64,000 nt of DNA from contig JAEZZO010000073.1 in the NCBI GenBank assembly GCA_023418475.1, positions 61,183 to 125,182 on the forward strand. Direction: 5' to 3'. Below the pieces are notes generated by a model. It made no database searches, was not told the DNA's origin, and worked only from the letters and a program-made list of their open reading frames with translations. Every line of letters starts with the position of its first letter. The first letter of the stretch is position 1. Made by a program: the position numbers and the translations under genes. Origin of the DNA: Bacillota bacterium. Its GTDB lineage: Bacteria > Bacillota > Clostridia > Lachnospirales > Lachnospiraceae. Of this stretch, positions 35,906 through 46,041 are shown piece after piece.

Positions 35906-36973
35906 ATGTTACAGATTAAAGTAGAGAAGACAAAAAACCCAAAAGTATTACCAGGAGCAGATAATCCTTTAAAATTTGGTACTATATTTACTGACCATAT
36001 GTTCCTTATGAATTATGAGACAGGAAAAGGTTGGTTTGATCCTAGAATTATTCCTTATCAGCCGCTTAATTTAGAACCTTCCGCTATGGTATTCCATTAT
36101 GGACAGGAAATGTTTGAAGGTTTAAAAGCATATAAAACAGAGGAAGGAAAGTTTTTATTATTTCGACCAAACAAGAACATTGAAAGAGCAAATAAGACGA
36201 ATCGTAGAATTTGTATTCCTGAGATTCCGGAGGACGATTTCTTGCAGGCAATTAAGGAAGTTGTTAGGATGGATGAAGCCTGGATACCTACCAAACCAGG
36301 TACTTCCCTTTACATCAGACCATTTATTATTGCTACAGACCCTTATCTTGGCGTAAGACCTTCGGATAAATATTTATTTATTATTATTCTATCTCCGGTT
36401 GGAGCTTATTATCCGGAGGGACTTAATCCCGTTAAGATCTGGATTGAAGATGAATATGTCAGAGCCGTAAAGGGCGGTATCGGTGAGGCCAAGGTTGGTG
36501 CTAACTATGTAGCTTCTTTAAAGTCCCAGGTAAAAGCGCATGAGGAAGGTTATTCCCAGGTGCTTTGGCTGGATGGTGTTCATAGAAAATACATTGAAGA
36601 AGTTGGTGCGATGAATATTTTCTTTAAAGTGAATGGAACTGTTATAACACCTGAGTTAAACGGAAGTATTTTACCGGGTGTAACAAGGGATTCTGTTTTA
36701 ACGCTTTGCAGAGAATGGGGACTGCCTACTGAAGAACGTAGAATTTCTATTGATGAAATTTATGAAGCAGCGCAGAACGAAACCTTGGAAGAAGTTTGGG
36801 GAACGGGAACAGCTGCAGTAATCTCACCGGTTGGTCAACTTCGTTTTGAAGAACATATTATGCAGGTACAGGATGGAGGTATTGGAGAAGTTAGTCAAAA
36901 ACTATATGATACCATTACCGGAATTCAGCTAGGAAAGATTAAGGATAAACATAACTGGATCGTTGAGGTATAA
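35906..36973 (+). CDS. ilvE: Branched-chain amino-acid aminotransferase
   Basis: 355 residues from ATG 35906, eight bases after AGGAAGG; an upstream in-frame ATG at 35873 has no site. A PLP fold-type IV enzyme that interconverts Val, Leu, Ile and their keto acids with glutamate. Lys196 in AKVGANYVASL is the PLP lysine; EVGAMNIFF is the substrate-loop motif. A single gene with its own promoter. Confidence 0.94.
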   Translation: MLQIKVEKTKNPKVLPGADNPLKFGTIFTDHMFLMNYETGKGWFDPRIIPYQPLNLEPSAMVFHYGQEMFEGLKAYKTEEGKFLLFRPNKNIERANKTNRRICIPEIPEDDFLQAIKEVVRMDEAWIPTKPGTSLYIRPFIIATDPYLGVRPSDKYLFIIILSPVGAYYPEGLNPVKIWIEDEYVRAVKGGIGEAKVGANYVASLKSQVKAHEEGYSQVLWLDGVHRKYIEEVGAMNIFFKVNGTVITPELNGSILPGVTRDSVLTLCREWGLPTEERRISIDEIYEAAQNETLEEVWGTGTAAVISPVGQLRFEEHIMQVQDGGIGEVSQKLYDTITGIQLGKIKDKHNWIVEV

Positions 36974-37094
36974 TATTCCCGCACGAAACAATGATCCGTA
37001 AATTCTTAACTTGTAATTTATTGTGTGAACAAGTTACCGGATAAATTATTGCGATAGAAGGAAGAAGTATATCATGCATTATAGGAGGTATTAA

Positions 37095-37592
37095 ATGAAT
37101 CAAACGTATGCGGAAGCAGGGGCAAAAAGAAAGAATACAGGAATGACATTGCTGTTACGTGCTCTCATGGTATTCGGTATTGCTGTGGGAGTAATTCTGA
37201 CATTAACAAGAGGATATCTGGCTATCGTTGGGATTGTTATTGTGGTTGTACTGATTTTTCTGTATCCAAAGTTGAACGTTGAGTATGAATATGTTTATGT
37301 GGACGGGCAGATAGATTTTGACCGAATTAGCGGAAAATCAAAACGTAAAACCCTGCTGCGCATCGATATGGAACAAGCAGAGATAGTTGCAATGGAAGGA
37401 TCTCATGCCTTGGACAGTTATACGTATGTTCAATTGGAAAAGAAGGACTTTTCTTCCGGAGATAAATCACAAAAACCATGCATTATAATCGCTAATGTTG
37501 AGCAGAAGAAATATAGAATACTATTTAATCCCAGTGAAAAGATGCTTACTATGATGAAGCAGAAGAGCCCGAGAAAAGTAGTGCTGGAGTAA
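37095..37592 (+). CDS. Small membrane protein, DUF6106-like
   Basis: 165 residues. Two adjacent membrane helices (about 18-57) and a C-terminal soluble beta-rich domain beginning VEYEYVYVDGQIDFDRI. It resembles a Lachnospiraceae family I recall as DUF6106; function unknown. ATAGGAGG precedes the ATG. Confidence 0.65.
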   Translation: MNQTYAEAGAKRKNTGMTLLLRALMVFGIAVGVILTLTRGYLAIVGIVIVVVLIFLYPKLNVEYEYVYVDGQIDFDRISGKSKRKTLLRIDMEQAEIVAMEGSHALDSYTYVQLEKKDFSSGDKSQKPCIIIANVEQKKYRILFNPSEKMLTMMKQKSPRKVVLE

Positions 37593-37618
37593 TGCGTAAC
37601 TAGAAGGACCGAACAGAT

Positions 37619-37672
37619 GATATCCTGTAGCTTATCATAATAGGATTAAGAATGCTTTCTATACAGGATATT
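37619..37672 (+). terminator. Possible terminator hairpin
   Basis: ATATCCTGTA pairs with TACAGGATAT across a long loop; T-rich sequence follows after a short GC step. Confidence 0.5.
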
Positions 37673-37712
37673 GCGTTTACTTTTTTATAGTATGCTTCAT
37701 ACTTAGATTTTT

Positions 37713-37765
37713 AGAGGATGGCTCAAGATTTCCTTGAAACGGAAAGCTTGAAGCATCCTCTTTAT
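37713..37765 (+). terminator. Second terminator before guaB
   Basis: AGAGGATG-CT-AAG pairs with CTT-AG-CATCCTCT, then TTTATT. A further imperfect hairpin (CTGTATAC/GTGTACAG) lies at about 37828-37871. The rest of this 400-base gap holds the guaB promoter and no gene. Confidence 0.7.
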
Positions 37766-37908
37766 TATACCTGCAAAACAAGGAAAAATATGGAAATTTC
37801 AAATTGTGCGCAAAAGTTCCGAGGCTACTGTATACGGCAATGGAATCTGGTTAGCCGGTGTACAGTAAAGAATAGTATTATGAAACATTAAATAACATTT
37901 ATTCATGG

Positions 37909-37937
37909 TTGACAATGTTGTCTTTATTCGTTATACT
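37909..37937 (+). promoter_or_regulatory. guaB: Strong sigma-A promoter of guaB
   Basis: Consensus TTGACA, 17 bp, TATACT; 62 bases before the start codon. Confidence 0.85.
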
Positions 37938-37999
37938 TGTAAAAATTAATTTTAAATAACCCCAGATAACAAATTAAAGAAAGTGAGGAGATTAACAAA

Positions 38000-39457
38000 A
38001 TGGGACAAATAATCGGTGATGGAATTACATTTGATGATGTACTGTTGGTGCCGGCCTATTCGGAGGTAACACCAAATCAAGTTGAGCTGACAACCTACTT
38101 AACCCCTAAAATTAAGCTGAATATCCCGCTCATGAGTGCCGGAATGGATACTGTGACTGAGAATCGTATGGCAATTGCAATGGCCAGACAGGGAGGTATC
38201 GGTGTTATTCATAAAAACATGTCAATAGAGGAGCAGGCAGACGAAGTAGATAAGGTAAAACGTTCAGAAAATGGTGTAATCACAGATCCATTTTATTTAT
38301 CTCCGGAGCATACGCTGCAGGATGCCAATGAATTAATGGCTAAATATAGAATATCGGGTGTACCGATCGTAGTAAACGGTAAGAAGCTGGTTGGAATAAT
38401 TACAAACCGGGATTTAAAATTTGAAACTGATTTTTCAAAAAAGATAAAAGAATCTATGACTTCGGAAGGCCTGGTTACTGCGAAGGAAGGGATTACACTG
38501 GAAGAGGCTAAGAAAATTTTAGCTTCTGCCAGAAAAGAGAAGCTGCCATTAGTAGATGAGGAAGGTAACCTGAAAGGACTTATTACAATAAAGGATATAG
38601 AGAAGCAGATTAAATATCCATTATCCGCTAAGGATGCACAGGGACGCCTTCTATGTGCAGCAGCAGTAGGAGTCACGAATAATATTATGGATCGTATTGA
38701 TGCGCTTGTTAAGGCAAAGGTTGATGCGATTGTGGTAGATACGGCACACGGACATTCTGCTAATGTAGTTAGAGTGGTTACAACAGTTCGTGATGCGTAT
38801 CCGGAAGTTCAGATCATCGCTGGTAATGTTGCAACAGGAGAAGCTACGGAAAGCTTAATCAAAGCTGGTGTCAGTGCTGTTAAGGTTGGTATCGGACCGG
38901 GATCCATCTGCACCACCAGAGTTGTTGCCGGAATAGGTGTTCCCCAGGTAACTGCAATAATGAATTCCTATGAGATTGCAAAAAAATATGGTATTCCTAT
39001 CATTGGAGACGGCGGTATTAAATACTCCGGTGATATTACGAAGGCAATAGCAGCAGGAGCGAATGTATGTATGATGGGAAGTATATTTGCAGGCTGTGAT
39101 GAGAGCCCGGGAACGTTTGAATTATTCCAGGGAAGAAAGTATAAGGTATATCGCGGTATGGGTTCGATCGCTGCAATGGAGAACGGCAGTAAAGACCGTT
39201 ATTTCCAGACAGATGCAAAGAAGCTTGTACCGGAAGGTGTGGAAGGCCGTGTTGCATATAAGGGTACGGTAGAAGATACCGTGTTCCAATTAATCGGAGG
39301 TTTAAGATCTGGTATGGGTTACTGCGGAGCCAAGGATATTAAGAGCCTGCAGGATAACGGTAAATTCGTTAAGATATCCGCAGCATCCTTAAAAGAAAGC
39401 CATCCGCATGATATACACATTACAAAGGAAGCGCCGAACTATAGTGTGGAAGAATAG
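38000..39457 (+). CDS. guaB: IMP dehydrogenase
   Basis: 485 residues. It oxidises IMP to XMP with NAD+, the first step to GMP. TIM barrel with a CBS-pair insert at about 95-205. The catalytic Cys304 is in GIGPGSICTTRVVAG; the flap region YRGMGSIAAM follows. It stands alone behind a consensus promoter. Confidence 0.96.
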   Translation: MGQIIGDGITFDDVLLVPAYSEVTPNQVELTTYLTPKIKLNIPLMSAGMDTVTENRMAIAMARQGGIGVIHKNMSIEEQADEVDKVKRSENGVITDPFYLSPEHTLQDANELMAKYRISGVPIVVNGKKLVGIITNRDLKFETDFSKKIKESMTSEGLVTAKEGITLEEAKKILASARKEKLPLVDEEGNLKGLITIKDIEKQIKYPLSAKDAQGRLLCAAAVGVTNNIMDRIDALVKAKVDAIVVDTAHGHSANVVRVVTTVRDAYPEVQIIAGNVATGEATESLIKAGVSAVKVGIGPGSICTTRVVAGIGVPQVTAIMNSYEIAKKYGIPIIGDGGIKYSGDITKAIAAGANVCMMGSIFAGCDESPGTFELFQGRKYKVYRGMGSIAAMENGSKDRYFQTDAKKLVPEGVEGRVAYKGTVEDTVFQLIGGLRSGMGYCGAKDIKSLQDNGKFVKISAASLKESHPHDIHITKEAPNYSVEE

Positions 39458-39572
39458 CAAAGTAACAAACTGTAATCGAATACATCATAATAGGATAGAA
39501 AGCAGTAAGTTTCGTGATGTGATTGTATCATAATATGTTGGTATGCAGATGCTGACGCAGATAATTTAGAAG

Positions 39573-39608
39573 GACAGGAAATCAATTGATTTGAAGGTTT
39601 TCCTGTCT
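39573..39608 (+). terminator. Terminator after guaB
   Basis: GACAGGAAA pairs with TTTCCTGTC, followed by TTTCT. Confidence 0.8.
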
Positions 39609-39705
39609 TTCTGGCGTTAGTGATTAAGAGTATCTTGTGGCATACAGTCAAAGAGAGCGGAAGATACAAAATTTACATAATATAAGCACAGAAATGTAGG
39701 TAAAT

Positions 39706-40392
39706 ATGAAGAAAGTTTTAACTAAGGAAAAGTGGAGAAGAAGAAAGCGCAGAAGGAGAAGATTATTTTGGACTCTATTAATTTTGATCGTATTAGCAAT
39801 GGCAATAAAACCGTTGTTTTTTGTATCGAAAATGCTTTGGGATAAATTTGCTCCGAACAATATTGGTAAGGAAACAGTTATACAGACTCTATCTAACGGT
39901 CAATTAATTAAAGTGAATTATCTTACGCCAAATTCATATTCAAGACCTCAGAAAAAACTGAGGAGAATTAATGGAATTGTTGTTCATTATACCGCCAATC
40001 CGGGAACCACTGCCGAAAATAATAGAAATTATTTCGAAAATCTTAAAGATACAATGGAAACCAGTGTAAGTAGTCATTTTGTAATTGGTTTGGAGGGAGA
40101 AATTGTACAGTGTATCCCATTAACTGAAATATCGTACGCTTCGAATAATAGAAACGATGATACGATATCAATAGAATGCTGCCACCCGGATAAAACAGGT
40201 AAGTTTAATCAAACCACCTATAAATCTCTGGTCTCTTTGGTTGCAGCCTTATGTAGCGAGTTTGAACTAGATGATAAGGATGTTATACGGCATTATGATG
40301 TTACCCGGAAACTGTGTCCGCTTTATTTTGTGGAACATGAGGATGCATGGAAGCAGTTTAAAAAAGATGTGAGAACAATATTGCAGCAATAA
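39706..40392 (+). CDS. N-acetylmuramoyl-L-alanine amidase (Amidase_2)
   Basis: 228 residues. A very basic N-terminus then one membrane helix (about 21-43), so it is anchored facing outward. The Amidase_2/PGRP domain shows zinc ligands in VVHYTANPG and in IRHYDVTRKLCP. It cuts the link between muramic acid and the stem peptide of peptidoglycan. A stand-alone gene; role in wall turnover inferred. Confidence 0.88.
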   Translation: MKKVLTKEKWRRRKRRRRRLFWTLLILIVLAMAIKPLFFVSKMLWDKFAPNNIGKETVIQTLSNGQLIKVNYLTPNSYSRPQKKLRRINGIVVHYTANPGTTAENNRNYFENLKDTMETSVSSHFVIGLEGEIVQCIPLTEISYASNNRNDDTISIECCHPDKTGKFNQTTYKSLVSLVAALCSEFELDDKDVIRHYDVTRKLCPLYFVEHEDAWKQFKKDVRTILQQ

Positions 40393-40491
40393 AACATGCA
40401 TATAAGCTTAATAAGGTGTATAATTAAGACAAGATCGATTAAATTGTGGATAATAGATCAATATTTTGCCTTCTGCGTGGATAAGATCATG

Positions 40492-40554
40492 AAAAATCAG
40501 CCACTCGTCAAATAGAATGCTTCGCATTTCAAGATGACGGGAGGCTGATTTTAT
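40492..40554. terminator. Bidirectional terminator between amidase and pyk
   Basis: AAAATCAGCC-C-CGTCA pairs with TGACG-G-GGCTGATTTT, with an inner GAATGC/GCATTTC stem. It serves the convergent genes on either side. Confidence 0.85.
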
Positions 40555-40586
40555 TCTTCAAAGAATTATAATAAAAAGTTGACTAC

Positions 40587-42014
40587 TTAGCATTGACATC
40601 CTGCTATTTGTACTTTAATGATGTTAGTAGTCCCTGACATTCCAAGAGGAACTCCGGCTGTGAGAACTGCTAATTCTCCTTCTTGCAGAAAACCTGCTTT
40701 TTCTACTGCCAATATCGCGTGATCAAATAATTCAAAAGTATCATGCTCAACTTGCATTAACAAAGGTGTAACCCCCCAAGCCATACTGAGCTGCCGGTAT
40801 ACAATGGGATCTGTAGTACAGCCAAGAATCTGACATTCCGGACGATATCTTGATATAATACGTGCCGTTTTGCCGGAGGTGGTTACCGTAATAATCATCT
40901 TGGCATTCAGGTCGTGAGCGGTTGTAACAGTCGCGCGCGAGATAGCATCTGTAATATCGGGGCAATCACATACATCAATCATTCGGAAACGCTTCTTATA
41001 ATCAATATCTGCTTCCGTTCTAAGTGTAATTCTTACCATTGTTTTGAGTGCTTCTACCGGATAGCAGCCGGCAGCGGTCTCACCGGATAACATGATTGCA
41101 CTGGTTCCGTCATAAATAGCATTCGCAACATCGGTAGCTTCCGCTCTGGTCGGACGGGGATTCTTAATCATGGAATCTAACATCTGGGTAGCGGTAATAA
41201 CCTGCTTGGAGCTATTATATACTTTTTTGATAATCATTTTCTGAATAGAGGGTACTTCTTCATATGGAATCTCAACTCCCATATCACCGCGGGCAATCAT
41301 GATACCATCGGAGGCATCAATGATGGAATCAATATTTTCCACGCCCTGGTAATTCTCTATCTTGGCTATAATCTTAGTTTTGGAATTGTGTTTGTTAAGC
41401 ATTTTGCGAATTTCCTTGATATCATCTGCGGTTCTGACAAAGGAAGCTGCAATGAAGTCGTAGTTATGACTAATTCCAAAAAGGATGTCTTCGCGGTCCT
41501 TATCACTAATATAAGGCATACTTAATTGAACACCGGGAACATTAACACCCTTTCTGTCGGAAATCGTTCCGTTGTTTTTAACATAGCAGATAATATCAGT
41601 TTCCGTAATATCTTTCACAGTCATTTCAACCAAACCGTCATCAATTAATACCTTATCACCGATTTCAATATCATAGATTAAGTTTGGATAAGTGATAGAA
41701 ACTTGATTTTCATCACCCTCAATATCTCTGGAAGTTAGTGTAAAGGTCTGTCCCTCTATAAGAGTTGTTTTCTTATGTTCTTTAAAGGTTCCGATACGAA
41801 TTTCCGGGCCCTTTGTATCTAAAAGAGTAGCAACGGGAATTCCAAGTTCATTACGAAATTTTTCTATTTTCTTAAACCGTGCCAGATGCTCTTCGTGATT
41901 TCCATGGGAAAAATTAAAACGGGCAACATCCATTCCTTCTAAGATCAGCTGCTTTAATATTTTGTTGTCATCGGTTGATGGCCCAAGGGTACAAATTATT
42001 TTTGTCTTTCTCAT
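40587..42014 (-). CDS. pyk: Pyruvate kinase
   Basis: 475 residues from the ATG at 42014, which has GGAGGAAT upstream; the ORF extends eight codons further without support. It converts PEP and ADP to pyruvate and ATP. TKIICTLGPS, NFSHG, IAKIENYQGV, MIARGDMGVE and TATQMLDSM motifs are present. It lacks the extra C-terminal PEP-utiliser domain of Bacillus pyruvate kinase. It opposes the PPi-dependent ppdK encoded at 54.5 kb. Confidence 0.95.
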   Translation of the reverse strand: MRKTKIICTLGPSTDDNKILKQLILEGMDVARFNFSHGNHEEHLARFKKIEKFRNELGIPVATLLDTKGPEIRIGTFKEHKKTTLIEGQTFTLTSRDIEGDENQVSITYPNLIYDIEIGDKVLIDDGLVEMTVKDITETDIICYVKNNGTISDRKGVNVPGVQLSMPYISDKDREDILFGISHNYDFIAASFVRTADDIKEIRKMLNKHNSKTKIIAKIENYQGVENIDSIIDASDGIMIARGDMGVEIPYEEVPSIQKMIIKKVYNSSKQVITATQMLDSMIKNPRPTRAEATDVANAIYDGTSAIMLSGETAAGCYPVEALKTMVRITLRTEADIDYKKRFRMIDVCDCPDITDAISRATVTTAHDLNAKMIITVTTSGKTARIISRYRPECQILGCTTDPIVYRQLSMAWGVTPLLMQVEHDTFELFDHAILAVEKAGFLQEGELAVLTAGVPLGMSGTTNIIKVQIAGCQC

Positions 42015-42168
42015 TTTTATTCCTCCATACCTGCGCATATCTTCAGCGCATCAAAGTATTGTACCGAGATTACAAGGATACAATATGATTGGATTGAAAG
42101 TGCATTTTCTTTCAACCTTGTGTTACTTTAAATATCTTTTATGCATAACACGGACACAAACTCGTCGG

Positions 42169-42217
42169 GTGAAAGTCTTTAAAGACTTCACTCTGCCAAA
42201 TCATAATATAAATTATA
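42169..42217 (-). promoter_or_regulatory. pyk: Promoter region with operator-like palindrome ahead of pyk
   Basis: On the minus strand TATAAT (42217-42212) is followed about 20 bases later by GTGAAGTCTTT/AAAGACTTTCAC (42191-42169), an inverted repeat with one extra base. The -35 box is weak. Placement just after the start point suits a repressor site; the regulator is unknown. Confidence 0.5.
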
Positions 42218-42252
42218 ACATTGAAATAAATAGGGCAAGAAACGGTGATAAA

Positions 42253-42924
42253 CTAAAATTTTAATCCATTATTTTTGCGGTATTTTATTCCGGTATTTTT
42301 CTTCTTGGAAAAATAGACCACTAAAAATAGAATGCTGAGTAATATCACAATACATATTATCATTACTGCACAGTGCATAAAAAATGCTTCGGGCAATATA
42401 GTAATAACAGGGTCTGTAGCCGGATCAAACAGCCAGTCATTATTCCGAAAGACTATTTTATGAAACAAAATAAAGGTACGGTCAAAATTAAGTGCAATTA
42501 AGATACCAAGAATTGCGGGCAATACAATGGACATAATTGCTGATGCGAAAAGGTAAGAATAATCCTTAGCTTTTGTTTTCCTGATAATTGTAATAATACC
42601 GATGATCAAAGTACCTGCTCCCAGGAAATAGAAAAAAGTAAATATCTGTTTTACCTGTACAAAATGATATAATCCGCTTGGAGAAGCGGTCAGAGTAGGA
42701 AAAACCAAATCACCTCCGAAAAAAGGAGAACAATAATCAATTAAGGCATTATAATTTCTAAGGATCTCAGCTTTTGCAAGTCCGGAATTTGCTTCTATAT
42801 TAAGTAATCGTACATCCAGATAATACAGCGGTCTGAAATTAATGGTTATGATGACTGCAATTGATATAAATAGCACTGTAAATAGTATGCCAATTATTAG
42901 GTCGTATATTTTAAATTTTCTCAT
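42253..42924 (-). CDS. Integral membrane protein, TIGR01906 family
   Basis: 223 residues from ATG 42924 (AGGAGAG upstream). Four membrane helices, with an extracytoplasmic loop after the first (RPLYYLDVRLLNIEANSG). It fits the uncharacterised TIGR01906 family of Firmicutes. It lies upstream of pyk on the same strand but 238 bases away. Confidence 0.7.
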   Translation of the reverse strand: MRKFKIYDLIIGILFTVLFISIAVIITINFRPLYYLDVRLLNIEANSGLAKAEILRNYNALIDYCSPFFGGDLVFPTLTASPSGLYHFVQVKQIFTFFYFLGAGTLIIGIITIIRKTKAKDYSYLFASAIMSIVLPAILGILIALNFDRTFILFHKIVFRNNDWLFDPATDPVITILPEAFFMHCAVMIICIVILLSILFLVVYFSKKKNTGIKYRKNNGLKF

Positions 42925-43491
42925 AATCTCTCCTGTTATTTTTCTGGGGTATACCAAAAGCCATAAATTACATTTTATTATCGTGTTCCAAACGCATTAT
43001 AGTATAATTTAGATTTGATTGCAACACGAATATCATCGGAAATCATGATATTTCATTCTCGAAATAGGAATGCTTAGCAGACTGCAATGTTGATACTTCA
43101 AAAAATACAATACAGATAATAATGGAGATAGAGTAGTGAATAATGACAGTATGATAGATCACGAAATGGATTGATATATTAGAAATATCAATAAGATACA
43201 TTAGTATTTATGAATTGAAAACATTTCCTGTGTAGTGTACTATTTGATTGAAGAAGCGTTCCAAGTTACTATTGCAGAGTTTGATTTGGAGGGCTGGTTA
43301 CTAGTGTTTAAACCTGAATAAAAAGGTCAGGTGTTATTTCATAATAATGGTGTGAGGATAATGCTTAAAGCGGGTTTATTGCTTAAAGCGAGAATATGGC
43401 TTGTATAAATATTATACCATTTTTTATATTTTGTATTAGGAAGACACCGGGCAATGAAATAGAAAATACAGAGAAAAAGAGGAGAATAGAT
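42925..43491. other. Divergent region ahead of purH
   Basis: 567 bases, AT-rich, with no gene. A CCTGA/TCAGG hairpin lies at about 43313-43332 and GCTTAAAGCG occurs twice (about 43361 and 43382). No purine riboswitch or T-box signature was recognised. Confidence 0.35.
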
Positions 43492-45045
43492 ATGAGAGCA
43501 TTGATTAGCGTATCTGATAAAACAGGAATTGTAGATTTTGCCAAAGAATTGGTTTCCTTAGGGATTGAGATAATTTCTACCGGAGGAACATATGGTAAGT
43601 TAAAAGAAGCAGATGTTCCTGCGATTGAGATTTCTGAATTAACAGGTTTTCCGGAATGTCTGGATGGCCGTGTGAAGACACTTCATCCTGTGGTACATGC
43701 CGGATTATTAGCGATGAGAAGCAATCCGTCCCATATGAAGCAGCTTGCAGACTTACAAATAGATACCATTGATATTGTAGTTGTTAACCTGTATCCTTTC
43801 AAGGCTACAATTTTAAAGGATGATGTAACAAGAGATGAGGCAGTAGAGAATATTGATATCGGCGGACCTACTATGCTGCGTGCAGCGGCAAAGAACTACC
43901 AGGATGTTGCAGTAGTGGTTGATCCGAGAGATTATGAAAAGGTGCTGAATGAACTGAAGGATAAGAAGGAAGTATCACTGGATACGAAATTCTATCTGAT
44001 GCAGAAGGTTTTTATGCATACTTCTTCTTACGATACCATGATTGCAGATTATTTGAAAAAGCAGCGTAATGATAGGGAATTCCCGGAGAACCTCACGTTA
44101 ACTTTTGAGAAGGTTCAGGATATGAGATATGGGGAAAATCCGCATCAGGCAGCAGCCTTTTACCGTGAAATCGGCAAGAAGAAAGGTTCGATAACAGATG
44201 CGGTGCAGTTGCATGGTAAGGAATTGTCCTTTAACAATATCAATGATACAAATGGAGCACTTGAGCTGTTGAAGGAATTTAACGAGCCTACCGTTGTAGC
44301 ATGCAAGCATGGTAATCCTTGTGGTGTAGGCAGTGCAGAAAATATCTACGATGCATGGAAGAAGGCTTTTGGAGCCGATAAAACTTCTATCTTTGGCGGA
44401 ATTGTAGTGGTTAATCGTGAAGTAACCGAAGCGATGGCACAGGAGATGAAAGAAATCTTTCTTGAAGTAGTTGTTGCACCTTCTTATACGAAGGAAGCAT
44501 TAGAGCTGCTTACAATTAAGAAGAATATTAGATTGCTTCAATTGTCCGATATCGATGTAATGCAGGACGAAACTGCCTATGATTTAAAGAAAGTGAACGG
44601 CGGTTTAATTGTACAGACGATCGATAGTAAAATCTACCAGGAAGAAGAGCTTAAGGTAGTAACAGACCGTGCGCCTTCCGATAAAGAGATGGAAGATTTA
44701 AAGTTTGCATGGCGGGTGGTAAAATTCGTAAAATCCAATGGCATAGCATTGGCGAAAGAAAAACAATCCATTGGAATCGGACCTGGCCAGGTAAATCGTA
44801 TCTGGGCTGCAAAACAATCAATTGAGCATGCAGCGGAATTAATTAATCAGGATATTACGAAGGGTGCGGTTCTGGCTTCGGATGCATTCTTCCCCTTTGA
44901 TGACTGTGTAGAGGCAGCACATCAGGCAGGTATTACTGCAATTATTCAACCGGGTGGATCAAACCGCGATGAAGATTCGATCAAAAAATGCAACGAATAT
45001 GGCATTGCGATGCTATTTACCGGAATGAGACATTTCAAACATTAA
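43492..45045 (+). CDS. purH: Bifunctional AICAR transformylase / IMP cyclohydrolase
   Basis: 517 residues from ATG 43492 (GAGGAGA site); a start 96 bases upstream is unsupported. The last two steps of IMP synthesis. N-terminal MGS-like cyclohydrolase (STGGTYGKL, DGRVKTLHP) and C-terminal transformylase with VACKHGNPCG (Lys-His pair) and AIIQPGGSNRD. It feeds guaB. A single gene here; no other pur genes lie close by. Confidence 0.95.
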   Translation: MRALISVSDKTGIVDFAKELVSLGIEIISTGGTYGKLKEADVPAIEISELTGFPECLDGRVKTLHPVVHAGLLAMRSNPSHMKQLADLQIDTIDIVVVNLYPFKATILKDDVTRDEAVENIDIGGPTMLRAAAKNYQDVAVVVDPRDYEKVLNELKDKKEVSLDTKFYLMQKVFMHTSSYDTMIADYLKKQRNDREFPENLTLTFEKVQDMRYGENPHQAAAFYREIGKKKGSITDAVQLHGKELSFNNINDTNGALELLKEFNEPTVVACKHGNPCGVGSAENIYDAWKKAFGADKTSIFGGIVVVNREVTEAMAQEMKEIFLEVVVAPSYTKEALELLTIKKNIRLLQLSDIDVMQDETAYDLKKVNGGLIVQTIDSKIYQEEELKVVTDRAPSDKEMEDLKFAWRVVKFVKSNGIALAKEKQSIGIGPGQVNRIWAAKQSIEHAAELINQDITKGAVLASDAFFPFDDCVEAAHQAGITAIIQPGGSNRDEDSIKKCNEYGIAMLFTGMRHFKH

Positions 45046-45508
45046 AATATAAGTATCCTGGTGTTCCAGGAAATAAGAGCATGAATTACCGGAAAAGCAG
45101 AACTGTATACGGATGATAATTTCCATAGAAGATATGAGAAAACAAATCGTATAACAGATAGATCAAATAATCTGATACTCCATGCTCTATTCTTATAAAA
45201 ATTCGAGTGTCAAATTCTCGCGCTGATTTTCCGGCACCTTGGTTAATATAAACCCGCGTGAGGATTAGACAGCTTCCGGCAGATGCACACTTGCTTTACT
45301 CGGCCCGTTTATATAATAAAAGCCTGAAAATGAATGCCGTATGAATATAAGTGCATATATATCCATTCTGTAAATCATTTTTAGAATTTTACCACTTAAA
45401 AAAATATGTATTACTATGTAGCGGTAATATAACTGACTGGTGTTTGAAACAGTAATAAGATGACAGTCGTATAGATAACCATGCAAGAGTGTAAAGTACT
45501 TTTTGATC
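45046..45508. other. Intergenic region after purH
   Basis: A small TCCTGG/CCAGGA hairpin at about 45056-45072 lacks a T run. Short minus-strand reading stretches are broken by stops and match nothing I recognise; decayed coding sequence is possible. Confidence 0.3.
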
Positions 45509-45961
45509 TTAATGCAGGTTGTTGCAAATATATTCGGTTGGTGTACAACCATAAAATTTTTTAAATGCGCTGTTAAAATGCTTGGCACTGACAAATCCGG
45601 TTTTTTCAGCGATTGAATAGATTTTTTCATTTGGATTACTTTTCAGAAGAAGCAAGGCTTGTTCCATTCGTATTCTGGTAAGAAACTTAGTATAGGGCTC
45701 ACCCATAGATTTATGGAACAGGTCACTTAAATAGCTTGGATTAACATTCAAGGTGTCGGCTACTATGGCAAGGCTGATTGATTCACGGTAATGAGTACAG
45801 ATAAACTCTTTGGCGCTTTCAACCATTTTCGTTGTTTCTTGCAGTGGAAGAATGAAATCACCATACGCAAGAACTTTTAGAACCTGCTGATAAAGGGAAT
45901 GAATACTTTCCCGATCAAAGTGGTTGGCGGGGAGATTTTTATCGATAAAGCGTATCAACAT
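45509..45961 (-). CDS. AraC-type DNA-binding domain protein, N-terminally truncated
   Basis: 150 residues. Residues about 50-148 form a complete AraC double helix-turn-helix (LAIVADTLNVNPSYLSDLFHK, IYSIAEKTGFVSAKHFNSAFKKF), but there is no sensor or receiver domain and an upstream stop closes the frame shortly before the ATG. YesN-type response regulators end in the same way, so this may be the remnant of one. No clear ribosome site is seen. Confidence 0.6.
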   Translation of the reverse strand: MLIRFIDKNLPANHFDRESIHSLYQQVLKVLAYGDFILPLQETTKMVESAKEFICTHYRESISLAIVADTLNVNPSYLSDLFHKSMGEPYTKFLTRIRMEQALLLLKSNPNEKIYSIAEKTGFVSAKHFNSAFKKFYGCTPTEYICNNLH

Positions 45962-46041
45962 AAATCGAAAGAAATGAAAAACAAAGGATTATATAAGAAC
46001 GAATGTCAAAAGCCTGATCGAGGACATTCAAAACTTGTATA

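Noticed and set aside
42925..43491. Purine riboswitch or PurR box ahead of purH
   Set aside because: No conserved purine-aptamer junction sequences are present; only small hairpins and a twofold GCTTAAAGCG.
45265..45630. 121-codon minus-strand frame
   Set aside because: It overlaps the AraC-domain gene in another frame, has no domain pattern and no ribosome site; low-complexity shadow or decayed sequence.
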